Source: an uncultured Oscillospiraceae bacterium | Lineage (GTDB): Bacteria; Bacillota; Clostridia; Oscillospirales; Oscillospiraceae | Assembly (NCBI GenBank): GCA_934590505.1 | Contig: CAKTPC010000002.1 | Span: 1 to 45,480 of the forward strand | DNA: 45,480 nucleotides | Reading direction: 5' to 3' | In this document: positions 1 through 9,452 of the stretch, one piece after another | Position numbering within the stretch: position 1 is the stretch's first letter | How the letters are laid out: each line of letters opens with the position of its first letter | Made by a program: the position numbers and the translations under genes | Notes under the pieces: generated by a model | The model's input: only the letters and a program-made list of their open reading frames with translations | Databases searched by the model: none | Told to the model about the DNA's origin: nothing

Positions 1-167
1 TTCCTTTTGAAGCTGAAAAATGGCATATAAATCGTCTTTTTACACTCATACGTATTTGCGACATTAAGAATAATAGCGGAAATAATAAGATGAGCAAAAA
101 AGACATATACGCGCACAACAGACAATTGAATGCTGCCAGACGAGCAAAATTAGGCTCAAAAGGGTAA
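1..167 (+). CDS. Phage protein, C-terminal end only (probable tail-assembly protein)
   Basis: An open frame runs from the window edge (first full codon at base 3) to a TAA at 165-167, giving 54 C-terminal residues. They are rich in Lys, Arg and Asn and end in KLGSKG. The start is outside the window. The gene lies just before an HK97-gp10-like protein and the tape measure. That is where tail-assembly chaperone genes commonly sit, and such proteins often have basic tails, so that role is plausible but based on position only. The next gene starts 15 bases downstream behind a strong GGAGGG ribosome binding site. Confidence 0.5.
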   Translation, partial: PFEAEKWHINRLFTLIRICDIKNNSGNNKMSKKDIYAHNRQLNAARRAKLGSKG

Positions 168-182
168 AAAGGAGGGAGTAGC

Positions 183-563
183 GTGCAGGTTAAGATTAGT
201 TCTAAAGGGAGTTTTAAGAATACTTATAAATTTCTCAAATTCTTGTCTGACTGGAAAATAGAGCAGTCTCTTAAGAAATATGCCCAAAAAGGCGTGGACG
301 CTTTATCTGCCGCTACTCCTATTGAATCTGGAAAAACTGCTGACTCATGGGGATACGAGTTAGAAGTATCAAAAGGGTCAGCCAAAATACATTGGACTAA
401 CACCAATATTAATGAGGGTGTGAATATAGCCGTCATTTTACAATTCGGCCATGGCACCGGTACAGGCGGTTATGTTGAAGGACGTGACTATATAAATCCA
501 GCCATACAGCCAGTTTTCGATGAAATTGCAGATGCATTGTGGAAAGAGGTGACAACCGTATGA
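183..563 (+). CDS. HK97 gp10-like phage tail/neck protein
   Basis: This 126-residue protein resembles the HK97-gp10 family of small head-tail joining or tail-completion proteins. Visible family-like features are the early stretch on multiple antibody-like polar residues followed by 'TPIESGKTADSW' (about residues 46-57), the 'QFGHGTGTGGYVEGRDYINPA' type core near residues 83-105 (only its parts are quoted) and a helical C-terminus. The start is a GTG at 183, chosen because GGAGGG at 171-176 lies at the right distance. The stop overlaps the start of the tape measure gene in an ATGA. The family is structural and probably acts at the neck or tail terminus; the exact place is not shown by the sequence. 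Confidence 0.75.
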   Translation: MQVKISSKGSFKNTYKFLKFLSDWKIEQSLKKYAQKGVDALSAATPIESGKTADSWGYELEVSKGSAKIHWTNTNINEGVNIAVILQFGHGTGTGGYVEGRDYINPAIQPVFDEIADALWKEVTTV

Positions 564-3500
564 GCAAATCAATCGACGAAAGAGTCGTTCGGATGGACTT
601 TGAGAACGATTCTTTTGAACGAAAAGCTGCCAAATCCACAAAAACAGTAAAAGAGCTTGATAAAGCGCTCGAGTTAAAGAACGGCAAGAAATCATTTGAA
701 GATGTCGAAGCCGCTGCTGAAAAGACAAATTTCAGTTCGCTCATAAAAGCAGCTGATGTTGTGACTAACCGGTTATCTAATCTTGGTATTGTCGGTGTTG
801 CAGCATTAACTAATCTCACCAATAAAGCAGTCGACGCAGGGGAAAAGATCCTTAAGTCTTTGACAGTAGATAATATTACTGCTGGTTGGGACAAATATGC
901 TCAGAAAACTTCCGCTGTCCAGACCATAATGGCAGCTACAAGAAAAGAGTTTGGCGGAGATACCGCTAAACAGATGGAATATGTTAATAGCCAGTTAGAA
1001 AAACTTAACTGGTTTACTGATGAAACTTCCTACAACTTTCTTGACATGGTGTCAAATATAGGAAAGTTTACATCAAATAATATTCAATTAGACCGCTCGG
1101 TTACTGCAATGCAGGGCATCGCTACATGGGCAGCCATATCAGGCGCTAATGCCGATGAAGCAAGCCGAGCAATGTATAATCTTTCGCAGGCTATATCGAC
1201 TGGTGCTGTGAAATTGATAGACTGGAAATCTATTGAAAACGCGAATATGGCAACTGCAGAATTCAAGCAAACAGCCATAGAAACCGCGGTAGCGATGGGG
1301 ACTCTAACTGCTGAGGCTGACGGTACATATAAAACACTTGACGGAAATGTCGTAAGCGTTGAAAATTTCAACTCAGCATTGTCTGACGCTTGGTTTACAA
1401 GCGATGTTTTGCTTAGTACACTCGATCAGTATGGCGCTGCTACGACCAAACTCAATGAAGCATATGAAAAGACAGGTCTGACCACGTCTAAGATTTTGGA
1501 CTACATAGATGATTACAAAGAAGGAATATTAGACCTCAATAAATTGTCTAAAGAAACAGGCGTAGGCGTGTCTGAGCTTAAAGGAATGTTCGATGATTTA
1601 AGCGACAGCAGCTTAGAATTTGGTATTCGTGCATTCAAAGCTGCTCAGGAAGCTAAGACTTTCGGAGAAGCACTGAGTTCAGTGAAAGACGCCGTTAGTA
1701 CGCAATGGATGAATACATTTGAGTTGATCTTTGGTGACTACGAGCAAGCAAAAAAGCTTTGGACTGATTTAGCAAATGGTCTATACGATATATTTGCTTC
1801 TGGTGGCGAAGCTCGCAATGAGTTACTTAGAGCATGGAGCGATCTTGGCGGTCGTGACGATTTCATAAAGGGACTATATAATTCTTTAGGAGCAATCGTT
1901 GAACGCGGTGAATTACTCAAAGAAACATTCAGAGAAGTTTTTCCGAGTCTTACTCCAGAACGTTTAGCTGAGATTACTAAATCTTTTGCGGAGATCTCCG
2001 AATCATTCAAAATGGGAGATGAAGAAGCAGGGAAGCTTAAGCGTGCATTTTCGGGAGTTTTAAATGTTTTTAAAAAAGCTGGAAATATAGCAGGCTCGTT
2101 CGTAAAATCCTTATCACCATTAACCAAACTTGGTTCATATCTTGGCGGTCTTGCTCTGAACGGGTTAGCCAGTTTTGGGGACAAGCTTACTGAGCTATCG
2201 AAAATTTCCTCAAAGGTAGATATATTCGGTGGAATCGAAAAAGGTGTAGACTTTCTCGTCAACAAGTTTATAAACGCAACAGAAGCAGTAAAGACTTTCT
2301 TCCAAACTCTTGAGAAACCAAAGTTACCTGATTTTTCGGGAATGTTTTCTGGTTTTAATATAAGTGGTGCTTTAGCATCAGCAGGTTCATTTTTAAATCA
2401 GGTTTTCTCGGGCTTAGGATCCGGAATTTCAAATGCTTTTAACGGGTTTAGTTTCGATAATCTTCTGAAAAACATAACTACCGGAGCTTTTGCAGCACTG
2501 GTAATAAATTTAACTAAGTTTGTCGATAAAATCAAAGAATCATTTGATTCTCTTGGAGATGTTGTTGGCGAAGATGGAGTTTTAGGAATTCTGAAAGAAA
2601 CTCTGAAAAGTTTCCAGACAGAAATAAAATCTAAAATTCTTATCAACATAGCTACAGCTGTTGGAATATTAGCTGCATCTTTACTTGTTCTATCTATGGT
2701 TAAGCCCGAACGATTAGCTGTTGCTCTCGGAGCACTTTCTGGTTCAATGATTGGGCTTGTGAAAATGGTGTCTGCATTAGGTACTATGATGGCCGCTGGT
2801 GATTTTAAAGGTTTCGCCAAACTGACAGTGTCACTTATACCGCTATCTGTCGCGATACTTATATTAGCGTCTGCAGTAGCAAAATTGTCTAAATTAGATT
2901 GGAATGGTCTTTTAATCGGATTAGCGGGTCTTACAGGCATAGCTCTTGTTATATCGAAAACTGCATCTTATTTAAGTTCTTCTGCAAAAGGCTTAAAAAT
3001 ATCTGCTCTTGGTTTCATCGGTCTTGCTACTGCTATTGTTATACTGGCAAGCGCGGTTTCAAGCATGGGTAAGCTTGATCTTGGGCAACTTGCAAAGGGA
3101 TTACTTGGAGTGGCTGCGTCATTGGCGGCTATTGCTGGCTTCACGAAGATTGCTGACGTATCAAAGATCGGCGTTAAAACAGGGGTCGCGTTAATAGCCA
3201 TAGCTGCGGCCATGAATATTTTCGCCTCTGCTGTGTCGAAATTGGGGTCGATGGACTCTACCCAAGCTTTAGACGGCATATTCGCAATAGGAGGAATCTT
3301 ATTAGCGATTGCAAGTTTCTCGGCAGTTATAAACAAGTTCGGCTCTGGTAATATGGTATCGCTTGGAGCGTCGCTTATATTAATTGGGGCAGCGATGAAT
3401 ATCCTTGCAGTAGCTCTTGGTTCCATGGGTAAAATGGGACTTGAGCAGATTGGAAAGGGATTACTGGCTATGGGCGGAGGGCTCCTAATTCTCGCCGGTG

Positions 3501-5284
3501 CTATGGCATTGTTCGGCAAGGCTAAGAATGGTGTAGGTGCTATGATATTGGCGGCCTCTGCGTTGCTATTGTTAACTCCGTCATTATTACTTCTTGGCAA
3601 TATGTCGCTTTCCAAGATAGGCGTTGGCCTTTTAGCTATTGCCGGGGCGTTCACAATTCTCGGTGTTGCAGGTTTACTTCTTAAACCTTTAGCTCCGACT
3701 ATTCTCGTACTCTCAGGCGCTCTCGCACTCATGGGCGTTGGCATATTAGCTACCGGCGCGGGTGTGATGGTATTAGCTGCAGGCATAACTGCTTTGGCTG
3801 CTGCATTTGCTGCTGGCGGAGGTTTAATTGTCGAGGGAATAACTGCCATCCTTACTGGTATTGTGGAAATGATACCGACTGTCGCGACAGCTTTAGCTCA
3901 AGGTATAACTGCGTTTGCTTCTGCTATCGCTACCGGTGCACCCACGTTAGCTGCTGCTGGTATAGCTCTTATTATGTCATTCCTTATGTCGATTAGGACA
4001 ATAATTCCGGCTATAGTTACTGTTGGATTAGAGATGATTGTGTCTTTACTCTCTGGACTGAATGCAAATATCGGAGATATTATTACTGTAGGTGTACAGT
4101 TAGTAATTAATCTTATAAATGGTATAGCATCATCACTTGGAGCGTTGATACAGGCAGGTATCAATTTAGCTATTGCTTTTGTTAATGGAGTTGCCAATGG
4201 TATTCGAGATAATTCAGAACAGATATTTGCTGCCGTCAGAAATCTTCTTAGCTCTATCTTGGAGCTCTTTATTGATGGCTTACAGGAAGTAGTTTCACTA
4301 ATTCCGGGCGTCGGCAGCAAAATGGCGGAAGGACTTGAGAGCGCAAAAGAAGCTATCCGGGCTACTCTTGCACCTGAGTCCATGTCTGAAATTGGTTCTG
4401 AGGCAGCACAAAGCCTTTCTGATGGCGCTGTCAATGGAATAAATATTGAATCAATTGGTAGCGGCTTAAGTGCACAGCTAACCACCGCTGCGGGAAGTGT
4501 CGATGTGTCTTCCGCAGGAGAAATCCTCGGCAATAATTTTAGTGATTCTGTCGCCACCTCGATGGTCTCCGGAACTAACCTCTACTCTGTTAGACAGAGC
4601 GGTGTAACTCTCACTAATGAAGCTAATGATGGTGGCCAGTCAGTAGACACCACAGTTACCGGTGCTTATATAGTTCAGGGCATTGCACAAGGCATTTGGA
4701 ATAATGCTTATTTAGCGTATCAGGCGGCGGAAGCGGTAGCTGCAGAATGTTCGAGACGTATAAACTCCGCTCTTAGAATCCACTCACCGTCAAAAGTTAC
4801 TTATGAGTCGGGTTCATATTTCATAGAAGGTTTTGCTTTAGGCATTACAAAGAATGCGTCTCTTGCTTATAGCAGTGTTGAATCTCTCGCCAATCGGGCG
4901 ATTAAGACTTTTTCTGCTGCACTTGATGGCGCAAACGATTTGACACCAGCAAGAATTACACCTGTTCTTGATATGAGAGAGATTTACGACGCAATGTCTG
5001 ATTTTGGAGTAAACGATGAAGAGTGGAATCCAGTTATACGCCCAATTCTCGATATGTCTAGAGTCAATCCTGGACTCAAGAATCTCAGAGCAATTGTCGC
5101 TAACAAGGCAGAGATTGAGAGTGGCGCAGAAAATCAAAATGGGAGTACGGTCAACAATGCTTCCAATTCTATGGTTTTCAATCAGTATAACTATTCTCCG
5201 AAGGCTCTTAACAGAGTTGAGATTTATAGACAGACAAATAATCAGTTTGCTGCAATGAAAGGTTTGGTGAGATCAAAAGCATGA
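560..5284 (+). CDS. Phage tail tape measure protein
   Basis: This very long protein (1574 residues) sets tail length and helps DNA delivery in siphoviruses. Residues about 95-250 form a typical tape-measure N-terminal domain, including the segments 'WFTDETSYNFLDMVSNIGKF' and 'GIATWAAISGANADEASRAM'. Residues about 700-1100 are very hydrophobic and Gly/Ala-rich and contain about five diverged repeats of some 60 residues. The C-terminal part has the 'HSPSKVTYESG' type motif often seen in tape measures. ATG at 560 is preferred over an upstream in-frame start at 539: it overlaps the previous stop in ATGA and has AGAGGTG just upstream. The stop overlaps the next start in another ATGA, which points to translational coupling. 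Confidence 0.95.
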   Translation: MSKSIDERVVRMDFENDSFERKAAKSTKTVKELDKALELKNGKKSFEDVEAAAEKTNFSSLIKAADVVTNRLSNLGIVGVAALTNLTNKAVDAGEKILKSLTVDNITAGWDKYAQKTSAVQTIMAATRKEFGGDTAKQMEYVNSQLEKLNWFTDETSYNFLDMVSNIGKFTSNNIQLDRSVTAMQGIATWAAISGANADEASRAMYNLSQAISTGAVKLIDWKSIENANMATAEFKQTAIETAVAMGTLTAEADGTYKTLDGNVVSVENFNSALSDAWFTSDVLLSTLDQYGAATTKLNEAYEKTGLTTSKILDYIDDYKEGILDLNKLSKETGVGVSELKGMFDDLSDSSLEFGIRAFKAAQEAKTFGEALSSVKDAVSTQWMNTFELIFGDYEQAKKLWTDLANGLYDIFASGGEARNELLRAWSDLGGRDDFIKGLYNSLGAIVERGELLKETFREVFPSLTPERLAEITKSFAEISESFKMGDEEAGKLKRAFSGVLNVFKKAGNIAGSFVKSLSPLTKLGSYLGGLALNGLASFGDKLTELSKISSKVDIFGGIEKGVDFLVNKFINATEAVKTFFQTLEKPKLPDFSGMFSGFNISGALASAGSFLNQVFSGLGSGISNAFNGFSFDNLLKNITTGAFAALVINLTKFVDKIKESFDSLGDVVGEDGVLGILKETLKSFQTEIKSKILINIATAVGILAASLLVLSMVKPERLAVALGALSGSMIGLVKMVSALGTMMAAGDFKGFAKLTVSLIPLSVAILILASAVAKLSKLDWNGLLIGLAGLTGIALVISKTASYLSSSAKGLKISALGFIGLATAIVILASAVSSMGKLDLGQLAKGLLGVAASLAAIAGFTKIADVSKIGVKTGVALIAIAAAMNIFASAVSKLGSMDSTQALDGIFAIGGILLAIASFSAVINKFGSGNMVSLGASLILIGAAMNILAVALGSMGKMGLEQIGKGLLAMGGGLLILAGAMALFGKAKNGVGAMILAASALLLLTPSLLLLGNMSLSKIGVGLLAIAGAFTILGVAGLLLKPLAPTILVLSGALALMGVGILATGAGVMVLAAGITALAAAFAAGGGLIVEGITAILTGIVEMIPTVATALAQGITAFASAIATGAPTLAAAGIALIMSFLMSIRTIIPAIVTVGLEMIVSLLSGLNANIGDIITVGVQLVINLINGIASSLGALIQAGINLAIAFVNGVANGIRDNSEQIFAAVRNLLSSILELFIDGLQEVVSLIPGVGSKMAEGLESAKEAIRATLAPESMSEIGSEAAQSLSDGAVNGINIESIGSGLSAQLTTAAGSVDVSSAGEILGNNFSDSVATSMVSGTNLYSVRQSGVTLTNEANDGGQSVDTTVTGAYIVQGIAQGIWNNAYLAYQAAEAVAAECSRRINSALRIHSPSKVTYESGSYFIEGFALGITKNASLAYSSVESLANRAIKTFSAALDGANDLTPARITPVLDMREIYDAMSDFGVNDEEWNPVIRPILDMSRVNPGLKNLRAIVANKAEIESGAENQNGSTVNNASNSMVFNQYNYSPKALNRVEIYRQTNNQFAAMKGLVRSKA
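2830..3675 (+). repeat. Five diverged ~60-codon hydrophobic repeats inside the tape measure gene
   Basis: The translation repeats a pattern of a hydrophobic helix, a short 'LGSMD' or 'MGKMG' type turn, a 'GLL.IGG.L' helix and a short linker. Copies begin near 2830, 3004, 3178, 3364 and 3534, so the period is about 57-62 codons. The DNA copies are well diverged, so this is an old internal duplication, not a fresh tandem repeat. Repeats of this kind could change the tape length in whole units. Confidence 0.6.
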
Positions 5285-6189
5285 TAAACTCAATAATTAT
5301 CACAAATTATTTGGGTGAACAGATCACTTTAGACCTTAAAAATCCGGAAAACTCTGGTTTTATTGTGAGAGAAATTCGTGGTCTCGGTCCATGTAAGGCC
5401 ACGATAAACACAACTGAAGTATCGACTAATGACGGGTCGATATACAATTCTGCCAGGTTGAACACTCGAAATATAGTGTTTGACCTGGTTTTTATTGGCA
5501 CTGATATCGAGTCAATTAGACAGATGTCTTATAAATTCTTCCCGATTAAAAAGCCGGTAAGTCTTTATTTCGTCACTGATAATCGTATTTGCGTAACGAG
5601 TGGTTATGTAGAAACAAACGAACCGGACATTTTCTCTGAAAATGAGAGTGCTTCAATTTCAATCATTTGTCCAGACCCGTTTTTTTACTCGGCATCCGCG
5701 AACATCAACACAACAACATTTTATGGGGAAGAACCTCTTTTCGAGTTTCCGTTCGAAAACAACTCTCTGACCCAAAAACTGATCGAGTTTGGCTCTATAA
5801 ATGCAGTTACTGACGCTAACATTCTTTATGAAGGTGATGCCGAAGTTGGTGTGACTATAACTATTCACGCTGTTGGTGAGGCAAAGAATATTGCAATTTA
5901 CAACACTGGAACCAGAGAACAAATGAAAATTGATACCGATAAAATTGCAACAATAACTGGTTCAGGTATCATAGCAGGTGACGATATAATTATCTGTACT
6001 GTTCGAGGGAAGAAGTCAATACAACTTCTTAGAGCTGGTGTGTATACGAATATTCTTAATGCTCTTGATAAGAATTCGGATTGGTTCCAGCTTACAAAGG
6101 GTGATAATGTTTTCGCTTATACCGCAGAAGAAGGCGTCACAAATCTCCAATTCCGTGTACAGAATGATGTCATATATGAAGGGGTTTAA
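5281..6189 (+). CDS. Distal tail protein (Dit-like, siphovirus tail component)
   Basis: This 302-residue protein fits the siphovirus distal tail protein family, the hub that joins the tail tube to the baseplate. The N-terminal half carries the usual pattern of a 'GFIVREIRGLGPCKATIN' strand-loop followed by 'RNIVFDLVFIG' near residues 60-75 and 'FSENESASISIICPDPFFY' near residues 120-138. The C-terminal half is a beta-rich domain, as often seen in Dit proteins with an added galectin-like or carbohydrate-binding fold. Its ATG overlaps the tape measure stop (ATGA). Position directly after the tape measure and before the Gp37-like protein supports the call. Confidence 0.85.
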   Translation: MINSIIITNYLGEQITLDLKNPENSGFIVREIRGLGPCKATINTTEVSTNDGSIYNSARLNTRNIVFDLVFIGTDIESIRQMSYKFFPIKKPVSLYFVTDNRICVTSGYVETNEPDIFSENESASISIICPDPFFYSASANINTTTFYGEEPLFEFPFENNSLTQKLIEFGSINAVTDANILYEGDAEVGVTITIHAVGEAKNIAIYNTGTREQMKIDTDKIATITGSGIIAGDDIIICTVRGKKSIQLLRAGVYTNILNALDKNSDWFQLTKGDNVFAYTAEEGVTNLQFRVQNDVIYEGV

Positions 6190-7266
6190 ATGGAAGTTTG
6201 GATTTTAGATACTGATTTTAGTAGTGTTTCTGTCCTTGACACATTTGAATCCCTCATATGGACAGATCGTTATAGAGAATATGGTGACTTTGAGATTTTT
6301 GCTTTTCCGACATCGCAGCTTATAAACGACGCAAAAGATGATTTCTATCTTTATAATCCAGCGTCCGAACACACAATGATTATTGAGCACCATGAGGTTA
6401 CGACAGATATTGAGGAAGGACCTCGCTTTATAGTTACTGGACGATCTCTGGAATCAATATTAACGCGACGGATAGTTTGGAATCAGACTACAATTTCTGG
6501 ATCTCTTCAAAATGGTATAAAAAAGCTCATAACAGAGAATTTTATTGCGCCTGAAGTTTCAGAACGTAAAATAACGAATTTTGTTTTTGTTGAGTCGACT
6601 GATCCTGAAATAACAAAGCTCACACATGAACAGCAATACACAGGAGATATTGTATACGATGTAATCGCGGATCTTTGTAACACGTACGATATTGGGTTCA
6701 AGGTTACGCTTAACATCGATAAAAAGAGATTTGAGTTCTCACTCTATAAGGGAAAAGATCGTTCTTATGCGCAGGAAACCAATCCGTACGTCATTTTCTC
6801 TCCTAATTACGAGAATATTATAAATAGCGACTATACGCACAGTATAAAAGACTATAAAAATGTGACTCGCATTGGGGGAGAAGGTGTTGGTGTTGATCGT
6901 AAAATGACGACGTATGGTGAAGCCAGTGGATTAAGTAGACGCGAGATTTTTACTGATGCACGCGACATATCTTCCAAAACTGATAATGGAGAAGTTCTTT
7001 CAGACGAAGATTATTTGAATCTTTTACAACAGAGAGGAAAAGAAAATCTTGCTGAATATCCTATAAAAGAAGGTTTTGAGGGTGAAGTCGAGGCGTCTAA
7101 AATGTTTATCTATGGACGAGATTTCTTCTTAGGCGACTGTGTTCAGGTACAGAATGAGTTTGGTATGTCAGGTACTTCACTTGTGTCAGAAATTGTGTTT
7201 TCTCAGGATAAAGACGGAGAAAGCGTATATCCAACTTTTCTGTCTCTTCAAAAGGAGGATGAATAA
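6190..7266 (+). CDS. Gp37-like siphovirus tail protein (tail-associated, Tal-like)
   Basis: This 358-residue protein matches the ReqiPepy6 Gp37-like family of tail proteins that follow Dit in phages of Gram-positive bacteria. Family-like features include 'SLIWTDRYREYGDFEI' near the start (residues about 22-37), 'GRSLESILTRRIVW' (about 83-96) and the late segment with 'YGRDFFLGDCVQVQNEFG' (about 308-325). Such proteins form the tail tip hub. It abuts the previous gene without a gap: TAA at 6187-6189 is followed at once by ATG at 6190, and the next gene also starts directly after its stop. No peptidase or lysozyme domain is evident in the C-terminus, unlike longer Tal proteins. Confidence 0.82.
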   Translation: MEVWILDTDFSSVSVLDTFESLIWTDRYREYGDFEIFAFPTSQLINDAKDDFYLYNPASEHTMIIEHHEVTTDIEEGPRFIVTGRSLESILTRRIVWNQTTISGSLQNGIKKLITENFIAPEVSERKITNFVFVESTDPEITKLTHEQQYTGDIVYDVIADLCNTYDIGFKVTLNIDKKRFEFSLYKGKDRSYAQETNPYVIFSPNYENIINSDYTHSIKDYKNVTRIGGEGVGVDRKMTTYGEASGLSRREIFTDARDISSKTDNGEVLSDEDYLNLLQQRGKENLAEYPIKEGFEGEVEASKMFIYGRDFFLGDCVQVQNEFGMSGTSLVSEIVFSQDKDGESVYPTFLSLQKEDE

Positions 7267-8187
7267 ATGGCGTTAACATCAGGTTTCTTTAATTCAAAAA
7301 ATCACGATCGTTTATATGACGCAACACAGATATCTACTCTGTTTGAAGGACTTATAAATGATGGTGTTTATCAGGGCGTCGGAAATATTTTCAAAGTTTC
7401 TGCAAGTAATGGCATGAATGTTACAGTAGATACCGGACGAGCTTGGTTCAATAACACTTGGACTCGAAACGATGCTCTGATTGTTCTTACAGTTCCGGCA
7501 GCCGAACAGGTTCTAAAAAGAATTGACGCGGTTGTAATTGAGGTGAACTCTCTTGAGACTGTAAGAAACAACATTATAAAAATAGTGAAAGGCACTCCAG
7601 CAAGCAATCCCGCGAAACCGTCTTTAACAAAAAATGACGATGTACATCAGTATCCGCTTGCGTACATAACTGTTGACCCAAACGTCACTGCAATAACTCA
7701 GCAGAAAATTCAAAATGCAGTAGGTACGTCTGCATGTCCGTTTGTCACCGGCATTATAGACACACTTGACATAGACAATCTGATTACTCAGTGGAGTAGT
7801 GAATTTGATGTGCTGTTCGCAGAACTTGAGGATATGATAGCTCAGGCTGCATCGCAGACTATAATTGATAAGTCTGTCACATTTCCCAAATTAGCAAATG
7901 ACGCAATAAAGAGAGTAGTGACAAACAAGGTAGTTGCTAAAGCAGCTTTCACAAGCAATAACACATACGCCGATTATCCTTATAGAGCAGCCATAGCAGT
8001 TAATGGTGTCACGACAGACATGATACCTGAAATTATATTTGATGTTGAGGACGCTATTGGTGGAAATTATTCGCCTGTTGCGCAGACATATAATGGCGGC
8101 GTTTATATTTACGCGGCATCGCCTCCAGATAACAATCTGACTATTCCGACCATAATTGTTTGGAGAGAAGGTGCAGGAACATGGTAG
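7267..8187 (+). CDS. Phage baseplate/tail structural protein
   Basis: This 306-residue protein begins 'MALTSGFFNS', a start typical of phage baseplate or receptor-binding-complex proteins in Clostridia and Lactococcus phages. Residues 10-130 hold a beta-rich domain with 'SASNGMNVTVDTGRAWFN' and 'RIDAVVIEVN'. Residues about 170-200 form a helical linker, followed by a small C-terminal beta domain. AAAGGAGG just before the ATG gives a strong ribosome binding site inside the end of the preceding gene. Its stop overlaps the start of the fibre gene by seven bases. A role as adaptor between tail hub and fibre is inferred from position. Confidence 0.72.
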   Translation: MALTSGFFNSKNHDRLYDATQISTLFEGLINDGVYQGVGNIFKVSASNGMNVTVDTGRAWFNNTWTRNDALIVLTVPAAEQVLKRIDAVVIEVNSLETVRNNIIKIVKGTPASNPAKPSLTKNDDVHQYPLAYITVDPNVTAITQQKIQNAVGTSACPFVTGIIDTLDIDNLITQWSSEFDVLFAELEDMIAQAASQTIIDKSVTFPKLANDAIKRVVTNKVVAKAAFTSNNTYADYPYRAAIAVNGVTTDMIPEIIFDVEDAIGGNYSPVAQTYNGGVYIYAASPPDNNLTIPTIIVWREGAGTW

Positions 8188-9104
8188 GACGTACTAACAC
8201 CGGCGGTGGAGGTTCGGGCGCAACTCTTACCATCACAGGTGTAGCAGGCGCAACTGTCACCGTGAGTAAAGATGGAAAGATTTATACCCGGACAATCAGC
8301 AGCAGCGGTACAGCCGTGTTTAAAGGCCTTTCAACCGGAACATGGACAGTTACAATGTCAGGCAACGGTCAGACTGCGACGCGAACGGTAGAGATCGTGG
8401 CAGATTATTCACTTACAATAGCTTATTTCTCTGCTACTATCGCCGTCACATATCCTGCAAATAGCACCTGCGTAATTAAAAATAGTTCCGGAGTACAGGT
8501 GGCAAGCGATGCCAACACCGGAACTGCAACCAAGACTTGGACGGCCACAGTAGGCGCGACTGGGACGTATACTATTACTGCGACAGCCACAGATAGCAGT
8601 GGCAAAACGAAGTCTACTACAGTTTCTATTACTACTGACGGACAAAGTGAGAGCGTGACGCTGACGTACGAACTGTTACTGTTTGATAACGGTGTCGTGG
8701 ATGGAATCGCGTGGGATTATGTATATAATCAAAATTCTTTTGCATCCTCGACCATTTCTGATGTTATAAACATGCGTTCGCAGACTCTTGATATTTCTGG
8801 AGTGCGGACTGCGCCCCGAGCATATCGCGGAATATCCACAGCTATTGATCTGTCAAAGTATAGTATCTTGAAAATACGAACAAAGACTTGCACCAGCAGC
8901 GCTGGCTACGGATATTTCCAGATTGGCACTAGTCTTTCGGGCATGAATTTGGGGCAAGTGGCCATTACAAAGACGGCGGGTCAAACAACCAGCATAGATG
9001 TCTCGGCTATAAATCAAAGTGGTTTCATTATGGTGCAAGTTTTCGGAGGCAACGATTATGGAAACACTATTGATATCAGCTTTGATAAAGTCTGGCTTGA
9101 ATAA
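8181..9104 (+). CDS. Phage tail fibre-like protein with Ig-like/PEGA-like repeats
   Basis: This protein of about 307 residues starts with a Gly-rich tip (TNTGGGGSG). It then has two small beta domains rich in Thr, Ser, Ala and Val: residues about 13-75 resemble a PEGA or carboxypeptidase-regulatory-like fold, and residues about 75-160 resemble an Ig-like module. The last 140 residues look like a jelly-roll carbohydrate-binding domain, with 'FDNGVVDGIAWDYVYN' and the late 'NDYGNTIDISFDKVWLE'. A role in binding surface glycans is inferred from the fold type and position. The ATG at 8181 was chosen over a TTG at 8160 because GAAGGTG lies just upstream. G+C content is higher than in the tape measure region. 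Confidence 0.65.
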   Translation: MVGRTNTGGGGSGATLTITGVAGATVTVSKDGKIYTRTISSSGTAVFKGLSTGTWTVTMSGNGQTATRTVEIVADYSLTIAYFSATIAVTYPANSTCVIKNSSGVQVASDANTGTATKTWTATVGATGTYTITATATDSSGKTKSTTVSITTDGQSESVTLTYELLLFDNGVVDGIAWDYVYNQNSFASSTISDVINMRSQTLDISGVRTAPRAYRGISTAIDLSKYSILKIRTKTCTSSAGYGYFQIGTSLSGMNLGQVAITKTAGQTTSIDVSAINQSGFIMVQVFGGNDYGNTIDISFDKVWLE

Positions 9105-9122
9105 GGGAGGGGAGGCATAACG

Positions 9123-9452
9123 ATGACGATCTACATAGACGGTGATTATAAATGCTATGTCTCCGAGGCAGACGGGCGCAGGGCGATAGAGACAAACTAT
9201 TTCGACGGCAAGTGTGCAGAGTGGATAGAGAGCTACCGCTTTGTCCCGGCAGGCGAGACGTGGGTAAAACCCAACGGCGAAATGTTCACGAATATGATAG
9301 CTCCTTGGAAAGACCTGAGCGGCGCATACGCGGCACAGGCGGCGTATGTGGCCGGGATGCTCGCGGCGGCGGAAGCGGACATCGTGGAGCTGGACATGGC
9401 CCTGCTCGACGCGGAATATGAAAACATTATAGGAGAAGAAATAAATGAGTGA
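9123..9452 (+). CDS. Small phage protein of unknown function, GC-rich
   Basis: This 109-residue acidic protein is not one I recognise by family. It has a beta-like N-terminus (residues 1-60, with 'WIESYRFVPAGETWVKPNGE') and an Ala-rich helical C-terminus. A GGGAGGGGAGG stretch at 9104-9114 gives a strong ribosome binding site. Its codons are strongly G/C-ending, unlike the tape measure and endolysin genes on either side, which suggests that this module was acquired from another source. Between fibre and lysis genes, proteins of this size are often fibre chaperones or accessory tail proteins; that is a guess. The end overlaps the next small gene by eight bases. Confidence 0.6.
   Translation: MTIYIDGDYKCYVSEADGRRAIETNYFDGKCAEWIESYRFVPAGETWVKPNGEMFTNMIAPWKDLSGAYAAQAAYVAGMLAAAEADIVELDMALLDAEYENIIGEEINE

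Noticed and set aside
2968..3849. A 293-residue antisense frame within the tape measure gene
   Set aside because: It is low-complexity (Ala, Pro, Ile) and follows from the repeated codons of the tape measure on the other strand.
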